A stretch of DNA of 64,000 bases, from the NCBI RefSeq assembly GCF_000204055.1, contig NW_006768829.1:331403-395402 (forward strand), read 5' to 3'. The notes beneath the pieces are model-generated. The model saw nothing but the letters and a program-made list of their open reading frames with translations. It ran no database searches and was not told the DNA's origin. Source of the DNA: Melampsora larici-populina 98AG31. Its lineage: Eukaryota > Basidiomycota > Pucciniomycetes > Pucciniales > Melampsoraceae. Made by a program: the position numbers and the translations under genes. Each line of letters begins with the position of its first letter. The stretch's first letter is position 1. Positions 1-10,545 of this stretch are shown piece by piece.

Positions 1-3000
1 CTTTGATGAAAATGTCCTCCCATTGTTGTATCAGGCCGATATCGATTACAGAGTTGAGCTTGGTTGAGTCAAGAAGACGAATTGTTCTAGAATTCTCTGG
101 CTTTGAATTTCGTTGTGAATTTAACCATTTGATTGCTTGACAAACGGCTTCGATGCCAGTCTTCGCTTTTTCGCTTTCTGATACTGGAGGCTCTTTGAGA
201 AAAGTCTTTCCTGTTAGTAAGACCGAGTCAAGTAAAACCTTGAGGAATGAAGAAACTCGACTCGGAGAGGGACGGATACACATGCGCATTGTCCTCCATG
301 TATGATTCCAAACCGCTGGTACGCCTGGAGGAATTTTATCTGATACATTTTGATTTTTCAAAGCCAAAGTATTGAACAAGTCGGCTGCATAAGCAGGCTC
401 CCCCTTGTGACAGTTGAATAGGTCAGGCACTACATTGGCTCAAGTCAGTATCTATGATTTTTCGGATCTAAAAGCAAAAGTTGTGTGTTTTAGAACTAAC
501 TTGTCTCCTCAATCGCATTGTACCAAGTTTGTCCATTGTACTTTGTCTTTACCATCACGTTATTGATACCTCCTTCAATAGAATCCAAAAAGACCTGGTT
601 TAAGGGTTCCCCCTCCCGTCGTAGCTTTAATAAATTTGTCAACGCATTCCAAGCGGCCAGCTTTGCCGCCTTGCTAGTTTGATTTCCATTATAGGGGGCA
701 AGCAGTTTTGTCAGCTCTTTCTCCATCAAGGATGGTCCTAGAAAAAACTTGACTGAAGAATCGCCATTGGTCAGCACATGTTTTTTTCAACAATGCAAGT
801 TAGATATGATCTCACCATGACCCAGGAGTCCATCGTCCGTTGCCTCGTTTCGTCCCTTGGTGGCTATATTGTGATTCGATGTGGGTTCTACATCCTTTCC
901 TTTAGTCTTTTTTTCGTTTCGCTGATAAGTAATTGGTGGAGGGGTACGTCGCTTAGTAGTTTCCTGGCATCTTGGGATCACAACAGCTTGGAAGGTCTTT
1001 CTTCTGGGCCTCAAGTCCCTTGAGCTCTTTCCTTTACCTTCAGACTCAACAGGATTGACAGGTTCCTGCGATGTCTTGGTTGGGTTCCCAGTCTCAGATG
1101 GCACGATCGATCGCTGAGGAGATGGAGCAGGAGAACTGAGAATTGAAGTTAACTCAAGCTGAGTCTCAGACGAAGAAGATCGAGAATGAATGGTAGTAGG
1201 CTTATCCATTGGTTCCTGAGCCTCCGAAGGTTGACTATGAATAGCATTCGAGTTATTGTTTGATTGCTGAGTTTGACCAGATTGAGGAGGGGATTTTGAT
1301 TCTTCTGTAGATGGCCGAGACTCGATGGACAAAAGTGGAATAGCAGTCAAACTCTCAACCTGTTGCTCTAAATTAGTTGATTGAGTTTGATGTGAATCTA
1401 CTTCAAGCTGAAGAGGTTCAGTTGAATTTTTGTTGGATTCCTGAGCTCGATCGGATTGACCAGAAAGGAGGTTTGTGTCCATTGCTGGTTGAGACTTGGT
1501 GGAAATGGGGGCAGTAGCGGTTAAGTCCTTGGTTTGAAATTGTGTAGCAATACTGATTGATTCGGTTCCATCTCCTTTATCTCCAAGATTGGGTAATTGA
1601 GATGGAGGATTGGTAGCTGATTTGACACCATCAACACTATTCGTAAGTCCAGGCGAAACAGTCTGATCGGGAGGGGGAATGTCGCCTGCGGTCACTGCTA
1701 ATTTGAGGGGTTCTTCTTGATCGGGATCCTGATAATTGAAGATTTCGCTTGGAAATCCGTATTTCGTGGCAAGGTCCTCGGTTTCATCGTCAAGTAAAAC
1801 AATGACTTTGTCTTCTGGCGGCAACGGTTTCCTTTGTATGATTGCTTTTGCAAAGAGAAACGAATCAGTATTGGGACACATTAAAAAAGAGTGGAAACTT
1901 CTTACCATTCCCGGTCCTCTTACATCTCAAAGTTAGGTTAAGTAACTCTTTAGCCATGGGGTCGGTCAAACAATCGGAGAGTCTTGCCTCTTCTAAGGCG
2001 GCGATGAGCTTTGAGTACACAGGAAGTGCGCTGGAGGCGAACAGGGGCTTGTTTTCTGGCTCCAAGTCGTACATTTGAATCAAAGTATCCAGTTCTTCAT
2101 TGCACATTTCTGGATGACTCGTTTGGTTACTGTTTGCAGGAGAGAGGTGTTGCTTGTGATTTGACTGAGACTTAGGCGCAACATCTAATCCTTGAGCATT
2201 ATTCCAATCAAACGAGAGGTTGATATCTGAGGTAGGTATATTAGGGAGATTTGAGTCATCAAGGATAGTATCTTGAGATCTTTCGGGCCGTAAATTTGAT
2301 AGATGGTCCATTGAACTTGCAGAATTCATCGATTCTGCCTTGTTTGATGAGGCTCCAGTTTCCTGATTCGTATCTAAGGGTGTTCTACTAGTTTCTAGTT
2401 TTGATCGCAAATTTCTTGATTCTTTGGATATCGTAGGAGAAAGCGATCGCTTGGAAGGAAGAAGAGATACAGGGGATTCGATTGGAGCTGAAGCCATGTT
2501 GCATTCGTGGAACTCGCAGGCTTTGGATATAGGAGTCAGGTCTATTGGATTTGAAACATCTGTTGTAGCAGAAGTAGTCGAGCCAGTGGATTGATTGATT
2601 GAAGCTGGAAATGATTGTTCAAAGGATCCGGTTGAGGAAATCTCTAATTTGTTGGCGTTGATCTTGTTGGCTGCATCCACATCGATTTGTGTCATATTGA
2701 TTTTGTCCAAATCTGCATTAGTTTTCGTGGCTGTCTGTTTCAAGGACGAGGGTCTGTCTTCACATTCATGTTCGTCTTCTGAGGTTGAGTGATAGGAAGT
2801 CATGAATGAAAGAGATTCCTGGGCCTTGGAAATCTCAAGGGACAACTTTTCGGAAATAAACCCAGCATCTTCTTGGTTTTGTTCGGTACTAGCCAACAAT
2901 TCAGAGTTATCGACATGGTCTCGATTCACGTAGGAGTCGACCATTACAGCAGCAGATTTCGGATTTGCATTCGTGGGACTACCATCATCGATTTCAGAAG

Positions 3001-3031
3001 TCGGTATGGAGAGATTCGATTCCGGATTCAT
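1..3031 (-). CDS. Hypothetical multi-exon protein, 3' end beyond window
   Basis: Not recognised. ATG at 3031. The proposed exons are 3031-1906 (or to 1924), 1844-816, 752-501 and 438 to the window edge. They join in phase across short introns with donors such as GTGAGA and GTAAGA. The last acceptor (before 438) is a weaker GAG. The first ~700 residues are low-complexity and rich in Ser, Thr, Gln, Asn and Glu, with a basic stretch (RDLRPRRKTFQAVVIPR) near the end of exon 2 that may bind nucleic acid or act as a nuclear signal. The part from 752 down looks like a folded, mainly helical domain (KELTKLLAPYNGN, then VWNHTWRTMRMCIR). No signal peptide or membrane segment is visible. Such disordered-plus-helical proteins are common in lineage-specific rust families. 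A role in transcription or a mobile-element origin are both possible. The coding frame is well supported; the function is unknown. Confidence 0.6.
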
Positions 3032-3589
3032 CCTAACGCAGCTTAGAAGAGCTGCAGTTCACAAATTGAAATACGTAATGGTTTTTACTACATGACGCAG
3101 ATGGTTGATGGTTAGTTCAGATGAGACGTTTCGGCGTAGATAACCAAACCGAAATTGTATACTTACTGGATCTAATTTGAGTCTTTTGAATGAATACCGT
3201 GTATAAATCGAGATCGGTTGAAGACACAGCAAGCTTAATGAGGGAACTCCAGTAATCGAAGGTGAAAATGCCAAGCTACATAGGACATCCGATTTCTTTG
3301 GTTGCTATCAAAGAGTTTGATCTATGGTACATGTCACGGCCTGTTACAGTCATATGCATAGCTGTCACAAATCAGCTTACACTGTGTATGCATTCCATTA
3401 ATGTATGTATAAATCCAGTTCATGCTCGCATCCAGAATCATGAACTGATAAATCTCCATCAACAAAGCCAGTAGGAAGAAAATGATTCACGTCTTGCAGC
3501 TAGAAGCCTTTCCGATGCACCTCACCTCAGCCCTACAACTCCAAAGCAATCATTGACGTTTTGGTTTTCAAGGCTGATGTGAAGATAGT
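3032..3589. other. Upstream intergenic DNA of the 1-3031 gene
   Basis: No convincing coding frame. It should hold the promoter of the minus-strand gene starting at 3031 and ends at the TTA target duplication of the next transposon. I see no clear regulatory motif. Confidence 0.5.
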
Positions 3590-3817
3590 TTACACTACAA
3601 GAAAGATAATATTTTCTGGGCAGAAAATTCAATTATTGATACACAAAAATATTGAGAGGCCAGGAGAAGGGCAAAAAATAAATAAAAATATGCATCTTGT
3701 TCCCTGCGGTGAGAGCTTCACTCTCCATATTTTTCCATATTTTTACAGTCTGTATTGATAAGTGTACTAACAATAAACCTTCACAATCATCCAATTACAA
3801 CCAACGCAGCCACAGAT

Positions 3818-4110
3818 ACGTTACTGGTATTGGTATCGTACCGTACCGTATCCGGCTCACGTGGTACCGTAGCCGGTAGTACCGTATCTGGGTGTCAACT
3901 ACGTTACTCAAGGGCCCAGAAGGCCTTATTTTCGGCCGGATACGATACCGGGTATCGTACCGGCCCTTGGCGGTATGGTACTGGATACCCACTGTGGGCA
4001 GTATTGACACACCAGATACGGTATAGTACCGTACCTGTTCTGTCACCCACGAGTATGGATACAGTACCGTACCGTGGCCCCGTTTTGGATACAGTATCTC
4101 CTTGGATATA
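3818..4110. repeat. Left subterminal GTACCGT/TACGGTAC repeat array of the hAT
   Basis: About 290 bp densely packed with GTACCGTA, GGTATCGTACCG and their complements in both orientations. A matching array lies at 8075-8385. Short repeated motifs near both ends are typical hAT transposase-binding regions. The strong repetition creates long spurious Tyr/Arg/Gly/Val-rich open frames on both strands, which I do not annotate. Confidence 0.8.
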
Positions 4111-4591
4111 TAGATCCAAGGAGTCCTCCTATACCTTCCAAGCAGTGTGTCACGGTTCACCATCTGCACCAATCGGTAAGCAATCTCTCTCTTTACGAAC
4201 TAACCCCTGCCTCCCATTGACACTAACCCAATGAATACTTCATCTATCTAGGAGCAGCCTTGACACACAACCATGGAACATCTTGCCGAGTCAGAAAATT
4301 TCTTATATGACGAGACGTTGTCAAGATCTTTCGGTTTGTCCCCTCAACTCCACCCATTTCCTTCCACCCATTTCCTTCAGTTTTTCATACACTTCAGTCC
4401 TCATATCTAATTCTGCTTTACATTTTTTCAATTATCTCAAATTTCCTGGCTTAATCCTCAACCCGTTTTTTTGTTAAATCACCTACCTTCAATCCCATCA
4501 ACCACCGTTTCATTCATCAGATCATCGATTTTATAATTTCTTTAATCCTACCACCCGTCTTAAATCATCTATAGTTATCTCTGTAACCGAA

Positions 4592-7500
4592 ATGTCTTCT
4601 TCGTCTCACGCCACCAGCTCCCGCCGACGCAGTGACCGGCCTTCACCTGCTACGAAGCAATCCCACATGATGGCTCCCCCTACCGACTCACGCCGGTCCC
4701 TCCAACGTCACCACAGTGATTCCGAATCCAAAGCATCTGTTCACAAATCTACCAAACGTAAGCGAGACATTATCATCTCAGACAACGAGTCTTCCGATCA
4801 CTCGGCCAACACTGTCACCAGCAACCAACGTCGCAAAACCGACCATTCTGATCAATCAACCAGTGCCGCTAAACAACGCCGCAAAAGTTCCAAACAACCT
4901 GCCACCAAATCTCAAAAGCGATCGAAGCCTACACCATCGGAACCAGTTCCCTCACAAACCTCCGTTCAAGCTTCTTCCAGCCAAGTCGGGTTAGAACTTG
5001 AAGTTAATTTAGTGCAAGATTCAGATGACAAGAATGAGAAAGTTGCGAAGAAAGAACCGAAGAAAAAAGAAGTAATCATTTTTGACCCCATCAAAGACTA
5101 CTATGGACCTCTTGATCTCGATGGAATTCACCGGTGTTGCAAGTATTGCCGAAAGAATGTCAGCAGTGGAGGAGGCTCTACTTCGAATTTGTTGACCCAT
5201 CGAGACGGATCGATGCAAGCTGGAAAATCCGGACATCCTGGCTGCAAGAAGCGGGATCTCGCCATCGAACAAGGATGCATACTACCGCTCACCGCCTTCG
5301 AAAGGCGAAATCAACCCAAGAACACTTCAGAGGACGGTCAAACCTCAATCATGGCTTTTGCACAGAAGGTTCCTAAGTTTGATAACCGGACACTTAATCA
5401 ATTGATGGGTATGTGGGTCATCAGGACAGCACAACCGTGGCTTCGAATGCAAGATCAATATTTACGAGCCGCATTTAGGTTTGCTAACCCAAATGCTCAG
5501 CTCTATGGAAGAACGTGGGTTGCCAAGTTTGCACATGAGGCATACATGGATATGCGGGCTTCCGTCTTTGATGAACTCAAGGTGATAATTTTTTCATGTT
5601 CTTTCTTTTTCATCTCGTCTTTGATAGAGCCACTAATTGTTGTTTTGTTTGAACACCCTCCAGAATCTTACTAGCTCTTTTGGCCTTGTCCACGACGCTT
5701 GGACCACGAAGGGAAATCGGTACGGATTCCTTGGAGCAGCCGTAACCTTTGTCACTAAAGACTGGAAGTTTGTGACCCGCCATCTGGCCCTCAAACTGAT
5801 CGCTTGGCATCATAAAGGAGAGTGGCTCGCTGAGCCTTTGATAAATCTCCTGACCAAGCATGGGATTCATACTAAGATAAGTCGATCTCTATTTTTCATT
5901 ATCCATCTATGTCTCTTAACGATCTTTACATATATTTCCGATGCTAACTTTTCGACTTTATCTACATGTTGGCGCAGACTCATGACTCCGGAAGCAACAA
6001 TAACACCCTTGCTGAAGCAATGCAAGTCCGACTCCGGAAGTACAGCGAAGACCGAGGCGAAAACTTCGAATGGAACCACGAGAAGCACCGCGTCCGTTGT
6101 GTATGTCACAAGCTTGCCCTGATCGTCAACGCAGGACTTCAGGCTCTAGGCCTACAAGCCCCACCACCCGCTCTGGTTAAATCTACCATGCTGGGCGACT
6201 TCCCGGTCCCAACAACCACTTTACACTCGATTCCTGAAGAAGAAGAACCATCCGAAGATGACGAAGCTGCCTCTGATACAGACGAAGCTGAGGTTGATGA
6301 CTCAGAGCACAAGACCGCTGAAGAAAGTCCTGATTGGTATGGTGTAATCGACGGTCCTCATCTTCCACCTGATCTTCCGGAACCTTCAGCAACCAACCGC
6401 AATGAGGCCAATGCTGTCCATACGCTTATGTCTAAGGTGAGTTTTTTTATTAATATTGTATATAAATATTTTCTCTTACTGATATCAATTATTTCGTAGC
6501 TTGATGTAATTGGTCGCAAGATCGGAGGGTCAGCTGTAATGTGTTCCCTTTTTGATGCGGTTTCCCAAGCAATGCTTTCCGAGAAACTCCCACGACCGAT
6601 TCCAGGGTATGGTATACGCTGGAACATCAAACTGCAATGTTGGCAACGACTTTACAAAGCGCGCGAGGTAAGTGACACACATCTCTTCCACCATATCAAT
6701 GTTCCTTCTATTTTGTTAGCTAATGTCTGTCTTGTTGATAGGTCATCGATCAAATCCTTGAAGAAGATCAGATGGACCCACCTCGCAAGGCTGGTCCAAG
6801 CCGCGCCGGTGAAACACCTTTAGCGCCCGATGTCCATCGCCCCCGAGGGATTTTCAACAAGGTAATGATTACACCTGATGAATGGCGACAAGTCCGAGAG
6901 ATCATCTCAGTTCTGAAGGTAAATGATTTTTTTGATCGTTAAAGTACTCTATCATTACTGATCACATTCAATGTAGAAGTTCGAGACGTTGACCAAGTTC
7001 TTTGAGCAAGATGGACCAACTGGCTCTGTACTCATACGAGAGTATGTCAAACTCAAGAAAAGCATTCAAAAGAGGATCGACGCAACTGCATCTCGATCGG
7101 AACCCCTTTTTCCAATGTATCACGCAATGCTCGTGCGCGTGGAGGCTTATCTCAAAGAGGCACTTAGTTCAGACACCTTAGTGCTTGCCACTATAATGAA
7201 TCCAAGCCTTCGATTGGACTACTTTGATTACGCATTTGGATCAAGCTCAAATGAGACTTTCAGGGCCAAAGATTTGATAGAGACGGCTTATAACAACAAG
7301 AAGATTGACATTGAGGCCAAAGGACCGTCTACACCCACTCCTTCAACTCCCAAAGATCCATGTGGTGTCAGCTTAGCAGTCGAGGATGAAGATTTTCGCC
7401 GTCATAAAGAACTCAATCGTCGAAACACAGCAAATGAACTACGATCTTACCTGGAGATGGCTGAAGAACCTTCTGCGGACGTGGAAATGAATCCTCACTT

Positions 7501-7832
7501 GGCTTTGGAATGGTGGAAGGTGTGTTTTCCTTTGTTCCCCCTTTATTCCCACCTATCTATGGCTAATTTTTCATTTTCATCTGAAGGTCAATGAAGGTAA
7601 ATATCCGATCCTGAGTCACCTTGCACGGGATTACCTTGCGATCAGTGCCACATCGTGCGCTGTTGAGAGAACTTTCTCATCAGCTGCCGATGTCTGCACT
7701 GCCGATCGAAGCTCTCTCAAGCCACGACCAATCGAACGGCTAGTCTCTGGGCGTATGTGGTCAGTGGAAGGTGTGCAGATGAAAGGGCAATTTAAACATG
7801 CACAGACGGTTATGACAGTGTATCTCAAATGA
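4592..7832 (+). CDS. hAT family transposase (7 exons, one odd splice donor)
   Basis: Catalyses cut-and-paste transposition of the surrounding element in the nucleus. Exons: 4592-5581, 5664-5876, 5978-6436, 6500-6667, 6742-6918, 6977-7519, 7587-7832. Every intron is phase 0 and the joined product is 931 residues. The N-terminus is basic, Ser-rich and disordered. A BED-type zinc finger follows (CKYCRKN ... THRDG ... HPGC, about residues 180-222). The catalytic core has VHDAWTTKG (first Asp, ~341), HDSGSNNN (second Asp, ~404) and CAVERTFSS (Glu, ~877). The C-terminal dimerisation segment begins at EWWKVNEGKYP and is complete. An acidic insert (EEEEPSEDDE) sits within the helical insertion region. 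All introns use GT-AG except intron 2 (5877-5977), whose donor reads ATAAGT instead of GTAAGT. If that site cannot be spliced the protein is truncated soon after residue 401. Confidence 0.88.
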
Positions 7833-8074
7833 TGAAAACTCACGTAAGAGGCGGGGAGGGAATTCAGCTGATTGATAATAAAATGGTTTTCTTTTTTCTT
7901 TTTGTTTGTTTCCTGCTTCCTTGTTTATATTTTCATTTTATTATACTATGCCCTTTATGCTATGCCTGCTCCTTTTTCTTTATGCCTGTGCTCCCTTCAT
8001 GTATGCCCATTTTTCCCTTAATGATAACTAAGTTTTTGTGACCGTGCCTCAGTGAGTAAAAATTGTGGTACCTT

Positions 8075-8389
8075 TCTGGTATCCCAACTACTAGTAGCCT
8101 AGACCCAATTACGATATAGTATCGGTATCCAATTTTCACATGGCGGTACGGTACAGTACCGTACCGCTTCTTTTTGTGCCAATACCGGTATAGTACCGTA
8201 TTGGGTGACTACACTGAGTACGATACTGGCTAAAAGGTCATAAGGCGTGCCCGCCCTCTGGATACGATACTTGATATCGTATCCAGGCGGCGGTACGGTA
8301 CGCAGTACCGGCTCTCAAAGTATCATGTGGCCGAGTACGGTACTGGTATCGCCCGGTACGATACCAGTACCGTATCTGTGGCTGCGTTG
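8075..8389. repeat. Right subterminal GTACCGT repeat array of the hAT
   Basis: Mirror counterpart of the left array: repeated TACGGTAC, GTACCGTA, GATACCAGTACCG and related motifs in both orientations, ending in the terminal inverted repeat CGTATCTGTGGCTG. The stretch from 7833 to 8074 is the 3' flank of the transposase gene with no other feature seen. Confidence 0.78.
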
Positions 8390-8423
8390 TTACAACCTGT
8401 AACAAGCACTGAGATTTGGCTCA

Positions 8424-8767
8424 TTAGTGTTTAGAGAAACTTTTGATTTCTGAAAATACTCATAACTTTTTCAATTCCGGTCCAAAACGCTCGATTTTGG
8501 GTGCATTGGTAAGCTGGAATTGTCCTCCAAATAGTTCATAATAGGACCACACAGCATGCTGGTCTGCTAAAAAAGATATAATCTTTTTTGTACATTTGTA
8601 CATACAGATCCATAGAATGATTGTCATACTAGCTACATAGTGCTTGACCTTATGAAAGTTTGAGAGGAAGAGTTCAGCTTTCTAATGCACTTAAAATCGA
8701 GTGTTTTGAGGCAGATTTGACAAAGTTATAGGTGTTTTCAGAAATCAAAAGTTTCTCTAAACACTAA
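8424..8767. repeat. Internal palindrome at the centre of the CACTA-like element
   Basis: The left part starts TTAGTGTTTAGAGAAACTTT. The right part ends with its reverse complement (AAAGTTTCTCTAAACACTAA at 8748-8767). Similarity runs for roughly 100 bp or more with mismatches, giving a 344-bp fold-back that could be a nested MITE or simply the core of the outer element. Confidence 0.7.
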
Positions 8768-8867
8768 NNNNNNNNNNNNNNNNNNNNNNNNNNNNNNNNN
8801 NNNNNNNNNNNNNNNNNNNNNNNNNNNNNNNNNNNNNNNNNNNNNNNNNNNNNNNNNNNNNNNNNNN
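8768..8867. other. Assembly gap, 100 N
   Basis: Exactly 100 N, the usual placeholder for a gap of unknown size. It falls where the two arms of the CACTA-like inverted repeat meet the internal palindrome, so it is probably a failure to assemble through a hairpin. Confidence 0.95.
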
Positions 8868-9101
8868 TTTCAGTGCTTGTTACAGGTTGTAATTGGATGA
8901 TTAGAAAGGTTTATTGTTAGTACACTGATCAATACGGACTGTAAAAATATGGAAAAATATGGAGAGTGAAGCTCTCACCGCAGGGAACAAGATGCATATT
9001 TTTATTTATTTTTTGCCCTTCTCCTGGCCTCTCAATATTTTTGTGTATCAATAATTTAATTTTCTGCCCAGAAAATATTATATTTTGTGTAGTGTTAGCT
9101 T

Positions 9102-9470
9102 CACCTGTGGCACCTCTATGAAGTGACATACAAGCCCATGGAAAAGTGTGCTACACCGTGGGCGATCAGCCAGTATTTGGCTCCAGAGCACCTCAGGTGA
9201 CCTGGAGCAGGTTTTTATCGCACTCCCAAGTCCATAAGTCATCAACCAAAGCTTTCAAAACAATGTGTACAGCCTTTTCAGAGCTCTTTCTACTCATACT
9301 CAACCTCCTTACTCAAAAGTTTTTGCACATCCCTCGTGCAGTTTTGACAAGGACCCCAGAGCGCTCTGGTTACCTTCCAGAGCGCTCTGGCTACCTTCCA
9401 GAGCGCTCTGGAACGCCCTCAGAACGCTCTGGAAGGCAACCAGAGCGCTCTGAAAAGTACCCGACCGTGC
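9102..9470 (+). repeat. Left terminal inverted repeat of the KDZ element
   Basis: Near-identical to the reverse complement of 18186-18554. Its inner part (9353-9457) holds several 14-bp perfect palindromes CCAGAGCGCTCTGG or one-base variants, spaced by about 22 bp with linkers such as TTACCTT. Similarity with the other end stops just inside this palindrome block. The open frame it creates (repeated PERSGYL) appears at both ends and is treated as non-coding. Confidence 0.88.
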
Positions 9471-10545
9471 TGGAGAGCCCTGAGCGCCTTGCTCACCCAC
9501 CTTAACCCATATTCACTCCCTTTGTATGTATGTACATTATGACATACCATCGGCAATTCGAATTTTGGACCACATCCATAGTCTGTCCACCCTTGACCTT
9601 CGCTGATTCCCCTACGCAGCCATCTGTAACCAAGCACCTCCTCACAATACGCTGAGTATAGAAATCATACGCTCAATAGATATACTCATAATAAACTACA
9701 TTTTACATCAATCTTGTAATTATCAAAGTCAAGTCTCCTATTCAACATTACCCCTTCGATGCCCACTGTTTTGAATCGTCCGATGATTCTCACGTTTTTT
9801 TGGCATGAGTTTCTTAGTATCAAAGGTATTGTAAGTCATACCATTTGTACTTTGTTCTGTATATATTATATTCACTATGAAATGTAACAAATCATCACAA
9901 AAGGCCAAAGCGAATAAATCAAAACTCATCCATTGAGTTCAACTTCTTCTCCAATTGAATCAACTCAAGAGTCATCATACATTTACAATAGAATTCTCAT
10001 TACAAAAAATTTGTAACAACAAAATGATAAATTGTATGTGATGGAATGGCATGGTAGGGTATGGTATACAAGCTCAGATATGTTCTATTATTTTATTCAA
10101 TTGTATACGATCCATTGAACATGATACTCTCAGTCACTTTCTAGCTATCTATGTTGATTGGAAAAGTTGCATCCTCCCACGGCTTTGAAATGTCTATTTT
10201 TGGTCACAACTAATTGATTTGATTAACTTCATTCTTCAGCCACTTTTCCGAACATGTATCTACAATTATAACACCCAAGCAGCGCTTAGCGCTTACAATT
10301 CATATCTTTTTTAGTTCTTGATACTTGTGAAATTCTAACCCCTTGAGAATACGATATTAGATTTTGGCAATATCACATCTCAAATCAAACAACACAAAAC
10401 AAAACAAGCAGATGGTACCAGGACAATTCTGTAAAACCAAACCTTTTCTGAAAATATCATACATGCAAATATTGAAAAGATAGGTGACGAGTCAATTCCG
10501 ATGTGAATGCAGGTATAAGCGATAGTACATATGAAAAACTTACGT
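9471..10545. other. AT-rich spacer inside the KDZ element
   Basis: No convincing gene. It lies between the left inverted repeat and the stop codon of the accessory gene at 10546 and presumably holds that gene's terminator. Confidence 0.5.

Larger units (their letters stand above)
3803..8389 (+). mobile_element. Complete hAT transposon, 4.59 kb
   Basis: The ends match as inverted repeats: AACGCAGCCACAGATACG at the left and the same, with one extra base, on the minus strand at the right. The 8-bp direct repeat TTACAACC flanks it (3795-3802 and 8390-8397), the expected hAT duplication. The empty site is visible on the minus strand near 8886-8896. The element contains one seven-exon transposase gene (4592-7832) and long subterminal GTACCGT-rich repeats on both sides. 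It landed inside one arm of a CACTA-like element, so it is younger than that element. Confidence 0.9.
3593..9094. mobile_element. CACTA-like fold-back element, split by a hAT insertion
   Basis: The left end starts CACTACAAGAAAGATAATAT. The right end, read on the minus strand, starts CACTACACAAAATATAATAT, and the two arms match for about 225 bp. The flanking trinucleotide TTA is repeated directly (3590-3592 and 9095-9097). CACTA-type termini with a 3-bp duplication fit the CACTA/EnSpm superfamily. No transposase of its own is seen, so it is non-autonomous. The left arm is interrupted by the hAT element at 3803-8389. The unbroken right arm at 8874-8902 shows the uninterrupted target sequence, which proves the order of insertion. 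The centre (8424-8767) is a further inverted repeat, followed by 100 N. Confidence 0.8.

Noticed and set aside
3755..4234. Long overlapping open frames on both strands rich in Tyr, Arg, Gly, Val
   Set aside because: They arise from the stop-free GTACCGT repeat of the hAT subterminal array, on both strands, with no domain or splice context.
9146..9505. Open frame repeating PERSGYLPERSG, also at 18088-18510 on the other strand
   Set aside because: Product of the CCAGAGCGCTCTGG palindromes in the KDZ inverted repeats, open in several frames at once.
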